A DNA stretch of 64,000 nt from Maritalea mobilis (GTDB taxonomy: Bacteria > Pseudomonadota > Alphaproteobacteria > Rhodobacterales > Rhodobacteraceae): contig NZ_JAHVKE010000004.1 in the NCBI RefSeq assembly GCF_019800885.1, positions 1-64,000 on the forward strand, given 5' to 3'. Within the stretch, counting starts at the first letter, position 1; each line of letters opens with the position of its first letter. Position numbers and translations under genes: made by a program. Of this stretch, positions 1 to 11,515 are shown one piece after another. The notes under the pieces are model-generated. The model did not search any database. It was not told where the DNA came from and was given only the letters and a program-made list of their open reading frames with translations.

Positions 1-42
1 CATACCTCGGATCACCAAAAATAGGTCCCTCCGAGGACTTGG

Positions 43-119
<77 letters not shown>

Positions 120-677
120 AAAACATAAACCATAACAAACTCTTAAAAGCTCGTCAGATGGCGTAGCATCCCACGCGAAACACGTGTCCGGGCCCTGTCC
201 GCACGCGCGTCCAGTAAAAGCCGCCTGAAAAACGGCAACAGAAACCGTTGCATCTTATCCCTGTAAAGGTCTCTGATCCGCATCTAACTCGCCTGCAGTT
301 CGCGCCGGCAGCTGCCAGAGGTGCAGCCGATGCTTTGGGGCGTTGCGATCGAAACACGGCAATGAAAACGACGGGTTTCCTTCGATAGATAGAACGAGTT
401 CTTCAATGCGTCCCAGGACCAGAAGACTATCTCGAGGTTCTTCCCATAACCGCAGATCGTCGATAAATCGTTGGGAAAGATCGCGGTTCGAGGCGCTGTC
501 CAAAAGCTTTGAGCGTTTCACGAGACTGCCGGATTGACGACCGAGTAGCGGGTCTCGAGAAGTTTCACGCGGGCTTGGGGCACGAAGCCGAGCTATTGCG
601 GTGAACGAACCGGTTCAACGACACCTTGGGCACCGTAGTGATGCACTGTTCGGGATAATTAGAGGCGCACGACTGTC
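120..677. other. Gene-poor stretch downstream of tRNA-fMet
   Basis: No convincing gene. The sequence is visibly more AT-rich than the chromosome to the right. The best open frame is on the minus strand at 255-521, with a GTG start and 88 codons. Its composition is not absurd for a protein (acidic N-terminal half, no long repeats), but it has no clear ribosome-binding site and I recognise no family. It could be a decayed remnant. No duplicated tRNA 3' end that would mark an integration site was seen. Confidence 0.5.
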
Positions 678-1454
678 ATGAAGGAACCGCTCGTTCTCTA
701 CATTAACCTTTTGCGTAGCGAAAGACGGCGGGCAGCGATGGAGGCTCGGCTCCGGGATGCCGGTTTCAAGAATTGGCAGCGCATCGAGGCCTGTGACGGC
801 CAAGAACTGGACCTGGCATCGTTCGACGCTTACTCCGACAAGGACACTGCAGCGACGATAGGGCGGTCGCTGCTCGCATCGGAGGTTGCTTGTTATCAAA
901 GCCACCTTGCAAGTCTCGACGCCTTCCTGTCGTCCGACGCAGATCATGCGATCATTTTCGAGGATGATGCTCTCGTACCGGAGAAGCTCGCTCAACTGGT
1001 GGAGGGTATCATCCAAACTCTGGATGGCATCGATCTGGAATGGGATGTTGTCCATTTCGGCGCACTGAACATCAATCAGATGTCAAGCCGTGTCGCGGCG
1101 TTCGCCGGGCACGAGATTTGTATTGGGCATTTTTTCCCTATCCGAATGCACGCCATCCTCTGGACGCGACCGGGAGCGGAGCGATTTGTGCAACGCTACC
1201 GCAAGATCTTGATGCCGGTCGACAAACAGTTGAGCGAGGACATGATCAGGAGCGGGACTGGTCTTGTGGTCTGGCCGTCGCCCGTGACGCAGGAGGGTCT
1301 GGAAAGCGACATCGAGGCTTCGGGGGGCAGAAGAAAGACATTCAAGAAGCGGTGGAACGAACCCTTGTTGCGCTGGCGCCGTAAGAAGCGGAACAAGGAA
1401 ATCGCCGCTGAACGAATGCTGCAATTCGAGAAAACACGAACAGGCGGCGCTTGA
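678..1454 (+). CDS. Glycosyltransferase family 25 (LPS-type) protein
   Basis: A 258-residue protein. The N-terminus (LVLYINLLRSERR) matches the opening of family 25 transferases, which add sugars to lipopolysaccharide or other glycans in the cytoplasm. The family's acidic metal-binding segment follows as IIFEDDALVP near residue 95, and SEVACYQSHL upstream is also typical. The C-terminus is strongly basic, as expected for membrane-associated enzymes. The ATG has only a distant GAGG upstream. It stands alone between the tRNA and a convergent transferase, in locally lower-GC sequence, which suggests horizontal acquisition. Donor and acceptor sugars cannot be inferred. Confidence 0.85.
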   Translation: MKEPLVLYINLLRSERRRAAMEARLRDAGFKNWQRIEACDGQELDLASFDAYSDKDTAATIGRSLLASEVACYQSHLASLDAFLSSDADHAIIFEDDALVPEKLAQLVEGIIQTLDGIDLEWDVVHFGALNINQMSSRVAAFAGHEICIGHFFPIRMHAILWTRPGAERFVQRYRKILMPVDKQLSEDMIRSGTGLVVWPSPVTQEGLESDIEASGGRRKTFKKRWNEPLLRWRRKKRNKEIAAERMLQFEKTRTGGA

Positions 1455-1573
1455 CGCCTGCTGTCGCGCTCGATGGGCTGCGGGCTTGCCGGCGCTGCTG
1501 GGTCAAGGCCTTGTTCTTGGGTCCGCGAGCACCCTTACAAAAACCTGTCTACAGCTTTGAACCAGTCGCGCAC

Positions 1574-2710
1574 TCAGCCGGTCATCGTGTCGAAGAACGC
1601 GGCCCAGCGGTCAATCTGCGCCTGCTTCCCGTAACGTGATATCGCAAACTGTCGTATCTCATGCGCGTCGTAGTCTTGAAGCCGCTCAACTGTTTGCACC
1701 ATCGCGTCTGCGAAGCTGTTCAAGTCGCCCGTGGGGGTTAACTCCCCAAGGTAGTCTTCGGTCATGATACTCTTGGGGCCGTCCGAATTCGTGGCCACGA
1801 CCGGCTTTCCTGCTGCAAGCGCTTCGACGATTGGCAGACCGAAAGTTTCATAATCACTTGGCACACAACAAAAATCGACCGCATGTGCCAGGCTACGAAC
1901 TTGGTCGCGCGAAAGGTGTCCGAGGAAATGGATATTCGGGTGCTGAGCCTTGGGTCCCGGTTCATGCATCACGCGACCAGCCACCAAGAGTTGCGCGTCT
2001 GGGAACCTTTCCAGTGTCATCAAGAAAGCGTCGATCAGAATATCCAAGCGTTTGATCTTGCGCCATTTTGTCCATGCGCCGATCATTGGCCCGCTTTTTC
2101 GGTAACTCTCAAAGGAAGTGGTATCTACCGGCTCCGAGCTTTCGATATCTTCGGGGGCCGGGTTAGGGATCGCGACGGAGTTCTTCAGGGTCACCCCAAA
2201 ATTACTTTGGATGTGCGAAAGAACTGGCTCAGACACAGCCGCTATCCCGTCGGCCTTGCGGAAAAAATCCTTGAGCCTCCGTCGCTGCCCTATGAAGCGT
2301 TTGCGTTCGTAAGACGTGAGATGCTCCCAGCTTCCAAAGGGACGGCCCAGACGGTTGGCAACCTGCTTGGCGAACTTGCCGGAATCCGGTGCGCTTTGCA
2401 GGGACAGGACAAGGTCGATGTCTTTCCCATTGCAGAAGGAGGCGACAGCTGAGGCGATCAGCTGCGAATTGACGGCGTTGACCGGCATGTCTCCAAGAAA
2501 CGTGCCGGGTGCCATGAGTGGGTTGATGTAAATGGCGTCGCCAAGATTGTTGAGCGTCTCGGCCTTCTCGCCCTTTTGATCCTTGATGGAGAAAACATAC
2601 ACCGTCTCGAAGATGGTGCAGAACTGCCGGATGGTGACGGGAAAAAGCCCGGCCTTTGCCTTGTCGTCGGAAGGCGGGCCTTTCACGATTACCAGAATCG
2701 ACTTACGCAA
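1574..2710 (-). CDS. Glycosyltransferase family 4 (GT-B) protein
   Basis: A 378-residue GT-B transferase. The second half carries the GT4 donor-binding signature: a conserved E in DYETFGLPIVEALAAGKPVVAT near residue 295, preceded by VPSDYE. The N-terminal domain contains the MISS-type acceptor region AAVSEPVLSHIQ. These enzymes use nucleotide sugars for surface-glycan assembly. The start is TTG, supported by AAGGA eight bases upstream; no better ATG exists. It converges on the family 25 gene across about 120 bases without a clear terminator. GC content is lower than in the metabolic genes to the right, so the two transferases look like one acquired islet. Confidence 0.88.
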   Translation of the reverse strand: MRKSILVIVKGPPSDDKAKAGLFPVTIRQFCTIFETVYVFSIKDQKGEKAETLNNLGDAIYINPLMAPGTFLGDMPVNAVNSQLIASAVASFCNGKDIDLVLSLQSAPDSGKFAKQVANRLGRPFGSWEHLTSYERKRFIGQRRRLKDFFRKADGIAAVSEPVLSHIQSNFGVTLKNSVAIPNPAPEDIESSEPVDTTSFESYRKSGPMIGAWTKWRKIKRLDILIDAFLMTLERFPDAQLLVAGRVMHEPGPKAQHPNIHFLGHLSRDQVRSLAHAVDFCCVPSDYETFGLPIVEALAAGKPVVATNSDGPKSIMTEDYLGELTPTGDLNSFADAMVQTVERLQDYDAHEIRQFAISRYGKQAQIDRWAAFFDTMTG

Positions 2711-3173
2711 AGGAACTGTCCTTGACTGCTCTATTTGTGCCGAGGCGTCGGCCGACTTCTGCGGCGGTCACGCTCCGATTGGGACGTCCACAGCCCTGAG
2801 GCTACGAGAAGCTCATGCAATTGGTATGCCCTTACGCCTGATCCGGCTTGCGGATCAAGTAGGCTCCGGTTGGGAAGGCGCCACCGTGGTTGACCTGGCC
2901 TCCGCCACTTCCCTCGTTTTGCAGTCGACTTCGCCACCGTGGCTGCGAATTTGAAAGCATTTGCAAGTGCAAGCACCACGATCAAGCGCCCTCTCGTTCT
3001 GGGTGTCCTATTATGAGCCTCCCGGATCAGTGGCATGGGAACAATCTGCGCGTGGTTGTGACGAAGGAAAAGGTCCAGCTTCAAGCCTCCAAACTCTCAT
3101 CAAGCATGGGGCACATCGCCAAGACCAGGCAGGCTGACCTCCCGTCCCACGGTCTTTCAAATTTCCGCATCCA
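2711..3173. other. Intergenic stretch between glycosyltransferase and metH genes
   Basis: About 460 bases without a supported gene. Open frames on either strand are short, with unconvincing composition and no ribosome-binding site. Visible structure: a small hairpin TGATCCG-gcttg-CGGATCA at 2839-2857 and the 10-mer GCCACCGTGG twice (near 2880 and 2934). This may be a decayed gene or element at the right border of the islet, but no transposase motif is recognisable. Confidence 0.45.
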
Positions 3174-5902
<2,729 letters not shown>

Positions 5903-5906
<4 letters not shown>

Positions 5907-6955
5907 GCCGGCACCTTTCTGGGGGCGAAGGGGGCCACCGCGTCGGCGATGGCGCGAATATGATCGGGTGTGGTCCCGCAGCAGCCGCCGACCACGTTGA
6001 CGATTCCGTCGCGGGCGAACTCCGCCACCTGCGCGGCGGTTTGATCCGGGCTTTCGTCATAGGCGCCAAAGGCATTCGGCAGCCCGGCATTGGGATAGGC
6101 GCAGGTATGGGTCGTGGCCACAGTGGCGATTTCGGCCATGTGCGGGCGCATCGCCGCCGCCCCGAGCGCGCAATTCAGCCCGACGCTGAAGGGCCTCGCA
6201 TGGGCGACCGAATGCCAGAAGGCAGTCGGCGTCTGGCCCGACAAGGTCCGCCCGGAGGCGTCGGTAATCGTGCCGGAGATCATGATGGGCAGACGCCGCC
6301 CGGCGCGGGCGAAACTCTCATGCGCGGCAAAGATCGCGGCCTTTGCGTTGAGCGTGTCAAAGATCGTCTCGATCAAGATCAGGTCGGCGCCGCCCTCGAT
6401 CAACCCGTCGATCTGTTGACCGTAGGCGATCCGCAACTCGTCGAAGGTCACGGCCCGGTAGCCCGGGTCATTCACGTCCGGGCTGATCGAGGCGGTGCGG
6501 TTCGTCGGCCCGACCGCCCCGGCGACAAAGCGCGGGCGGCCATCCTGGGCCGTGGCGCGATCCGCCGCGCGGCGCGCAACCTGCGCACCGGCGACGTTCA
6601 GGTCGTGCACCGCAGCCTCCATTCCGTAATCGGCCTGGGCGATGGTCGTGGCTGAAAACGTGTTGGTCTCCAGGATATCGGCACCCGCCATGGCGAACTC
6701 GAACTGGATGTCCTCGACCGCCTGTGGCTGGGTCAGCACCAACAGGTCGTTGTTGCCCTGCTGCGGATGCTCGGCGTCGTAGTGGTGTCGGCAGCCGGGG
6801 CCATGGATGTGACCGTTCCCGGTGAAATCCTCTTCCGTCATGTTGAGTGTCTGGATCATGGTGCCCATCGCGCCGTCGAGCACCAGAATACGTTCGGCGG
6901 CAAGCGCACGAAGGGTGGCAAGCACGGGGCTGTCGGGCAGGGAGAAGTTCAACAT
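5903..6955 (-). CDS. metH: Methionine synthase, homocysteine-binding subunit
   Basis: A 350-residue protein matching only the N-terminal homocysteine S-methyltransferase barrel of MetH. It starts with the family signature [15 protein letters not shown]. Zinc-binding cysteines are visible in GLNCALGA and in [12 protein letters not shown] near the C-terminus. It should bind and activate homocysteine for methyl transfer from the cobalamin subunit encoded directly downstream, with an ATGA overlap giving tight stoichiometry. The leader shows no SAM- or SAH-type riboswitch that I can recognise, only an AT-rich segment (CTATATAG, around 6988). A standalone homocysteine methyltransferase is possible but unlikely given the overlap. 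Confidence 0.95.
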
Positions 6956-7121
6956 GGGCGTCGGTCCGATCCTTGGATTGAACCGCTATATAGGGCCTGC
7001 CGAACATGAGTTGAATTGAATGTTTCTACGGATGATTATGAGGCGTGCTCAGTTCTGTGCGATCCGCGACATGGATAATCGAACTAAATTCAAAGCTGTC
7101 TTGTGACCCTCGGTGCCGGGA

Positions 7122-8402
7122 TCACGCGACGGCTTCGGTCCTGTCGGGCGCTTTCAGCCGCGCCGCGGTCAGGGCTGACAACGCGACCATCCCCGCCGCG
7201 GTGCCGAGGGTCAGTGCGAGCCCCCCGACCTGATAGGTCAGGCCCGACAAAACGGTCCCGATCAGCCGCCCTCCGGCATTCGCCATGTAGTAGAACCCGA
7301 CATCCATCGTTACACGTTCGTCCCGCGTGAACGCGAGGATCAGGTAGGAATGCAGCGCCGAGTTCACGGCAAAGAGCGCCCCGAACAACAAGAGCCCCGC
7401 AACCAGCGTGACCGTCAGCCAAGGCTGCGGCTCAGGCGAAGCCAATGCTGCGGCGCTCAGGGCAAAGGGAACGAGGAACAAGCCCCAGGCCCACGCTTTT
7501 GCTGCGCCGATCAAGGCGCTTTCCGACCGGTCCTTGGCCCGCAAGACGCGCGGGGCATTTGCCTGCACGATGCCATAGAGGATGATCCAGACGGCCATGA
7601 AGGTGCCGATCATGAAGAATGCCGCGCGGTTCTGCTCTTCGCTGCCGTCCGAGAGAACGGCGTAGAAATAGATCGGGATGCCGACGACGAACCACACATC
7701 CCGCGCGCCGAAAAGAAACACACGCGCCGCGCTCAGCCAGTTCACGTTGGCCGATTTTGAAAACACCTCGGAAAACTTGGCGCCCTTGCGGCCCTTGGGC
7801 AGGCCACTGGGCATGGTCACGACGATGGTGACAAGGATCACGGCAAGGACAGCCGCCATGACCAGGGTGGCCCAGACGAAGCCCATGGTCGCGAGAAGCG
7901 CCGCACCAAGCAGGAACCCAAGACCTTTGACCGCGTTCTTCGAGCCCGTCAGAACGGCGACCCAGCGAAACAGCCCGCCGTCTTCCTTGGGCGCCAAAAG
8001 CTTGACGGCGGATTTCGAGGACATCTTCGCAAGGTCCTTCGCCACGCCGGACGCGCCTTGGACGACCATGACATAAGCGACGGAAAGCGTGACCGCCCAA
8101 CCGGGATTGAGCTGCGCCAGCGCCAGCAAAGCGACAACCTGGATGCCAAGCCCTGCATAGAGGGTCGAGGTCAGGCCAAACCGCGCCGCCAGCCACCCGG
8201 CCGAGAGGTTCGTCACCATCCCCGCGATCTCGTAGAGCACGAAAAGATAGGCGAGTTGGATCGGGCTGAAGCCAAGCGTGTGGAAATGCAGCAGCACCAG
8301 CATACGCAAGGCGCCATCGGTCAGCATGAAGGCCCAATAGGCGGCGGTCACGGCGATATAGGCCGACAGACCCTCGGGGCGGTCCTTGGCCTGTGCGCTC
8401 AC
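7122..8402 (-). CDS. arsJ: Organoarsenical efflux MFS transporter ArsJ
   Basis: A 426-residue, roughly 12-helix major facilitator protein in the inner membrane. ArsJ exports 1-arseno-3-phosphoglycerate, the unstable product made when GAPDH uses arsenate in place of phosphate; export followed by hydrolysis removes arsenate. Supporting features are the conserved cytoplasmic segment [19 protein letters not shown] around residue 120 and the adjacent GAPDH gene, the diagnostic context for this family. The start is GTG, overlapping the GAPDH stop as GTGA. It is the last gene of the arsenic operon. The 120 bases to the metH start hold no clear terminator. Confidence 0.93.
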   Translation of the reverse strand: MSAQAKDRPEGLSAYIAVTAAYWAFMLTDGALRMLVLLHFHTLGFSPIQLAYLFVLYEIAGMVTNLSAGWLAARFGLTSTLYAGLGIQVVALLALAQLNPGWAVTLSVAYVMVVQGASGVAKDLAKMSSKSAVKLLAPKEDGGLFRWVAVLTGSKNAVKGLGFLLGAALLATMGFVWATLVMAAVLAVILVTIVVTMPSGLPKGRKGAKFSEVFSKSANVNWLSAARVFLFGARDVWFVVGIPIYFYAVLSDGSEEQNRAAFFMIGTFMAVWIILYGIVQANAPRVLRAKDRSESALIGAAKAWAWGLFLVPFALSAAALASPEPQPWLTVTLVAGLLLFGALFAVNSALHSYLILAFTRDERVTMDVGFYYMANAGGRLIGTVLSGLTYQVGGLALTLGTAAGMVALSALTAARLKAPDRTEAVA

Positions 8403-9397
8403 AGCGATGCCCCGACCATGCGGGCGACATCAACCAGGCGATGCGCGTAGCCCATTTCATTGTCGTACCAGACGTAGACTTTCACCTGGGTTCCGTTCAC
8501 CACCATGGTCGAGGGCGCGTCGACGATGCCAGAGCGGGTATCATTCGTGTAGTCAGCAGAGACCAGTGGCCGTTCCTCGTAGCCGAGGATCCCCGACAAC
8601 TCCCCCGTCGCAGCCGCTTCGAACAAGGCGTTCACCTCTTCGACGGTGGTGTGGCGCTCGACCTCGAAAACGCAGTCCGTGATCGACGCATTCAGCAGAG
8701 GCACCCGCACGGCATGGCCGTTCAGGCGACCCTTGAGTTCGGGATAGATCAGCGTGATCGCGGTGGCGCTGCCGGTCGTCGTGGGGATCAGGGAATTCAG
8801 CGCCGAACGCGCGCGGCGCAGGTCCTTCGCAGGCCGGTCAACGATGGTCTGGGTGTTGGTCACGTCGTGGATCGTGGTGATCGAGCCGTGCTTGATGCCG
8901 ATATTTTCGTGGATGACCTTCACCACGGGCGCGAGGCAATTGGTGGTGCAACTGGCGGCGGTGACGATGTGGTGCTGTGCGGGGTCGTAGATGTCGTGAT
9001 TGACGCCGTATACGATGTTGGCTGTCGGCCCGTCCTTGACCGGGGCGGACACGACGACCTTTTTCACGCCGGCTTCGAAGTAGGGGGCGAGCTTGGCCTG
9101 GGATTTGAAGGCGCCGGTGCAATCGATGACGACATCCACCCCGTCGAGCGGCAGTGCGCCGAGGTCGCGCGTGCCGATGAAGGGCAGGCGATTGCCGTCG
9201 ATCGTGACGCTGCTGTCGTCATGCGAAAAGGCGGCGTCCCATCGGCCATGCACCGTGTCGAACTCAAGCAGGTGCGCATGCATGGCCGGGTCGCCGACGG
9301 CGTCGTTGATCCATGCAATCTCGGCACCGCTGGCCAGCAGCGGCTTCAGGGCAAGCTTCCCGATCCGGCCGAGGCCGTTCAGCGCGTAGACAGTCAT
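8399..9397 (-). CDS. ArsJ-associated glyceraldehyde-3-phosphate dehydrogenase
   Basis: A 332-residue GAPDH-family enzyme. The NAD fold opens with [10 protein letters not shown], and the catalytic cysteine lies in ASCTTNC (Cys150). In arsenic operons this paralogue forms 1-arseno-3-phosphoglycerate from glyceraldehyde 3-phosphate and arsenate, for export by ArsJ. The open frame extends further upstream, but ATG at 9397 is chosen: it follows AGGAG, gives the normal N-terminus and overlaps the upstream stop as ATGA. A purely glycolytic role is unlikely because it sits between arsRC and arsJ. Confidence 0.93.
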   Translation of the reverse strand: MTVYALNGLGRIGKLALKPLLASGAEIAWINDAVGDPAMHAHLLEFDTVHGRWDAAFSHDDSSVTIDGNRLPFIGTRDLGALPLDGVDVVIDCTGAFKSQAKLAPYFEAGVKKVVVSAPVKDGPTANIVYGVNHDIYDPAQHHIVTAASCTTNCLAPVVKVIHENIGIKHGSITTIHDVTNTQTIVDRPAKDLRRARSALNSLIPTTTGSATAITLIYPELKGRLNGHAVRVPLLNASITDCVFEVERHTTVEEVNALFEAAATGELSGILGYEERPLVSADYTNDTRSGIVDAPSTMVVNGTQVKVYVWYDNEMGYAHRLVDVARMVGASL

Positions 9398-10239
9398 GCG
9401 GAGGTCTCCTCGGTCGTGCGGCCGATATCGTCCACCGCTTTTTGTAGCGAAATCCGGTCCAGCGCATCGACCGGCAGAGCGGCGAAAGCGCGGATGCGGT
9501 TGCGAAGCGCGCCATAGGCCTGTTGGAAGGCCAGCGATTTCTGGGCGTCGGTGCCCTCGGCCTTGACCGGGTCGGTCATGCCCCAATGGGCGCTGACGGG
9601 TTGGCCCTGCCAAGCCGGGCAGTCCTCGTTTGCAGCCTGGTTGCAGACTGTGAAGACGAAGTCCAACACCGGCGCGTCATCGCCCTGAAACTCCGCGATG
9701 TTCTTGGACCGAAGAACCGAGGTGTCGTGGCCCTTGTCGGCCAAAACTTGCAAGGCGAAGGGGTTCAGTTCCGAATAGGGTTTCGTGCCGGCGGAGTAGG
9801 CGTTGAACCGGCCACCCGCCTCGGCGCGCAGCAGGGCTTCGGCAAAGATTGAACGGGCTGAATTTCCAGTGCAAATGAACAGGACGTTAAATTTGCGGGC
9901 CGACATGGCGGGCTCCTGTGGCTCAGGGGACGAAAGTGGAGGCAGGCAGAGGTCGGCCCGTCCCCGGCAACAATCCGTTACCAGGTAGTCGAGCGTCTTT
10001 CGCACCTCTGTCATGTTGATGGCGTAAAGCAGTGACCGGCTGACCCGGTCCTGTGTGACCAGGGCAGCGTGGACGAGCGAGGCGAGATAACCGGAAAGCG
10101 TGCTCGGCTTGATATCGAGCACCTCGGCGATCTCACCGGCCGAAACCCGGTCGGGGTAACGGCGCATCAAGAGGCGAAAGATCGCCAGCCGCTGCGGATG
10201 GCCCAGGATCGTCAGGCGGTCGGGAATCAAATTTTCCAT
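9394..10239 (-). CDS. ArsR-ArsC fusion: arsenic repressor joined to arsenate reductase
   Basis: A 281-residue two-domain protein. Residues 1-100 form an ArsR winged helix (helix-turn-helix around 32-60, [19 protein letters not shown]). Cys90, Cys91 and Cys98 follow, resembling the CC...C arsenite site of some ArsR proteins. After a proline-rich linker (about 100-112), residues 115-281 form a low-molecular-weight-phosphatase-type arsenate reductase with the P-loop CTGNSAR (Cys123-Arg129) and a later [11 protein letters not shown] segment likely to supply the relay cysteines. One polypeptide can thus sense arsenite and make it. Met112 could allow internal initiation of a separate reductase. It leads the arsenic operon and overlaps the GAPDH start. 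Confidence 0.93.
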   Translation of the reverse strand: MENLIPDRLTILGHPQRLAIFRLLMRRYPDRVSAGEIAEVLDIKPSTLSGYLASLVHAALVTQDRVSRSLLYAINMTEVRKTLDYLVTDCCRGRADLCLPPLSSPEPQEPAMSARKFNVLFICTGNSARSIFAEALLRAEAGGRFNAYSAGTKPYSELNPFALQVLADKGHDTSVLRSKNIAEFQGDDAPVLDFVFTVCNQAANEDCPAWQGQPVSAHWGMTDPVKAEGTDAQKSLAFQQAYGALRNRIRAFAALPVDALDRISLQKAVDDIGRTTEETSA

Positions 10240-10274
10240 AATTCGGAAAATATCGAATTAATGGGGGCGGACAA
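10239..10274 (-). promoter_or_regulatory. Promoter and ArsR-type operator of the arsenic operon
   Basis: Read on the minus strand: a -35-like TTGTCC (10274-10269), a 16-base spacer, and a -10-like TATTTT (10252-10247). A perfect 7-base inverted repeat, TAATTCG/CGAATTA with 8 bases between, occupies 10239-10260. It covers the -10 box and reaches the A of the arsRC start codon. The expected transcription start falls at or beside that ATG, and no Shine-Dalgarno sequence precedes it, so the message may be leaderless. Repressor binding here would block RNA polymerase directly. Box assignments are inference from spacing. Confidence 0.65.
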
Positions 10275-10307
10275 GCCGAGATCGGCGCTGTCACGAAAGT
10301 TTCACGT

Positions 10308-11474
10308 TCAGGCTGACCGTGTCGCGCGCGGCACCAGGCGGTCCAAAAGGTCAAGGCAGGCCTGCAACTGGCTGAGGGAGATGAACTCATCCGCCTTGTG
10401 GGCCTGCTCGATCGAGCCGGGGCCACAGACGACGGTTTCCATGCCGAGCGATTGGAAGAGGCCCGCTTCGGTTCCGAAGGGCACCGTTTCGGCGCGATTG
10501 GCGCCGGTCAGCTCCAGCAGGATATCCCGGGTCCGGTTGCCTTTGTCCGGTTCCAGACCGGCCACCTCGCCAATGACCGTTGTTTCGATCGTCGCGCCCG
10601 GATGGATGGCGCGCATGGCGGGCAGAAGCTCGGTTTCCGCAAAGCTGGTCAGCGTGGCCTTCACGTAGGCTTCGTCCTCGACTTGGACGGGGCGCATTTC
10701 CCAGTCCAGTTCGGCGTGGTTCGCGATGATGTTGTGGACGGTGCCGCCACTCAGCCTGCCAAGGTTAATGGTCGTCCACGGCGGATCGAACGGGCAGGAG
10801 GTCGGCGCGCGCGCCTTGAGCTCTTCGCGGAGTTCAAGGAGTTTCGCCGCGTATCGCGTCGCGAACTCGATGGCGTTCACGCCCAGGTCGGGCGCCGAGC
10901 CGTGCCCTTCGAGGCCGGAAAACACGGTGGTGTATTCGCAGCAGCCCTTGTGCCCTTCGATCACGCGCATCTCGGTCGGTTCGCCAATGACCGCAAGCCT
11001 GGGAAGAAGGGCGCGCCCTTTCAGGTGGTCCACCAATTGACGGGCGCCGAGGCAGCCCACTTCTTCGTCATAGGTGAAGGCGAAATAGAGTGGGGTTTCC
11101 AGATCATCCGGGTCGACGCTGCCGGCATGGGCGAGGCAGGCGGCAACGAAGCCTTTCATGTCGCAAGTGCCCCGCCCGTAGAGCAGGCCGTCCTCTTCAC
11201 GCAAAGTGAAGGGGTCGCTGGACCACGCCTGATCGGTCACCGGAACCACGTCCGTATGACCCGAGAGCAGCAGGCCGCCCGCAACCTCGGGGCCCAGACG
11301 CGCGAACAGGCTGGCCTTGTGGCCGGTGCGATCTGTCACCAGCTCCACATGCGCGCCAAGCGCCGAGAGGCGGTCGGCGAGATACACCGTAATCTCGACA
11401 TTCGGATCGGCCGACACGGTCGGAAAGGCGATCAGGTCACGCAGAATCGCGCGTGTTTCGTCGAGGCGACTCAT
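10308..11474 (-). CDS. argE: M20-family deacetylase, acetylornithine deacetylase type
   Basis: A 388-residue M20 metallopeptidase of the ArgE subfamily, which hydrolyses N2-acetylornithine or related N-acyl amino acids in the cytoplasm. Zinc-site motifs are present in order: SGHTDVVPV, YGRGTCDMKGF, the catalytic pair in TYDEEVGCLGAR, and GEPTEMRVIEGHKG, with a C-terminal HKADEF. ATG at 11474 is chosen because it gives the family N-terminus; the upstream frame is antisense noise. It is the last gene of the TRAP/usp/aminotransferase cluster, 41 bases after the aminotransferase. This suggests a catabolic role on an imported N-acylated compound rather than arginine synthesis, though housekeeping ArgE remains possible. 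Confidence 0.85.
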   Translation of the reverse strand: MSRLDETRAILRDLIAFPTVSADPNVEITVYLADRLSALGAHVELVTDRTGHKASLFARLGPEVAGGLLLSGHTDVVPVTDQAWSSDPFTLREEDGLLYGRGTCDMKGFVAACLAHAGSVDPDDLETPLYFAFTYDEEVGCLGARQLVDHLKGRALLPRLAVIGEPTEMRVIEGHKGCCEYTTVFSGLEGHGSAPDLGVNAIEFATRYAAKLLELREELKARAPTSCPFDPPWTTINLGRLSGGTVHNIIANHAELDWEMRPVQVEDEAYVKATLTSFAETELLPAMRAIHPGATIETTVIGEVAGLEPDKGNRTRDILLELTGANRAETVPFGTEAGLFQSLGMETVVCGPGSIEQAHKADEFISLSQLQACLDLLDRLVPRATRSA

Positions 11475-11515
11475 CGGTATGTCCCTGCGTGTCTCTGGCA
11501 GATGGGTTTCGTCGA

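Noticed and set aside
255-521. Possible 88-residue protein on the minus strand after tRNA-fMet
   Set aside because: Composition is tolerable, but there is only a GTG start without a ribosome-binding site, no recognisable domain, and upstream in-frame extension looks random. Recorded in the gene-poor stretch rather than called.
2731-3084. Possible 117-residue minus-strand protein before metH
   Set aside because: Arginine-rich, low-complexity translation typical of noncoding GC-rich DNA; no start context and no family resemblance.
6956-7060. SAM or SAH riboswitch in the metH leader
   Set aside because: The leader lacks the conserved cores I know for SAM-II, SAM/SAH or SAH elements; only an AT-rich promoter-like segment is visible.
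9398-9613. N-terminal extension of the arsenic GAPDH
   Set aside because: The 72 extra codons run antiparallel in frame space to the arsRC gene and lack GAPDH similarity. ATG at 9397 has AGGAG and gives the canonical N-terminus.
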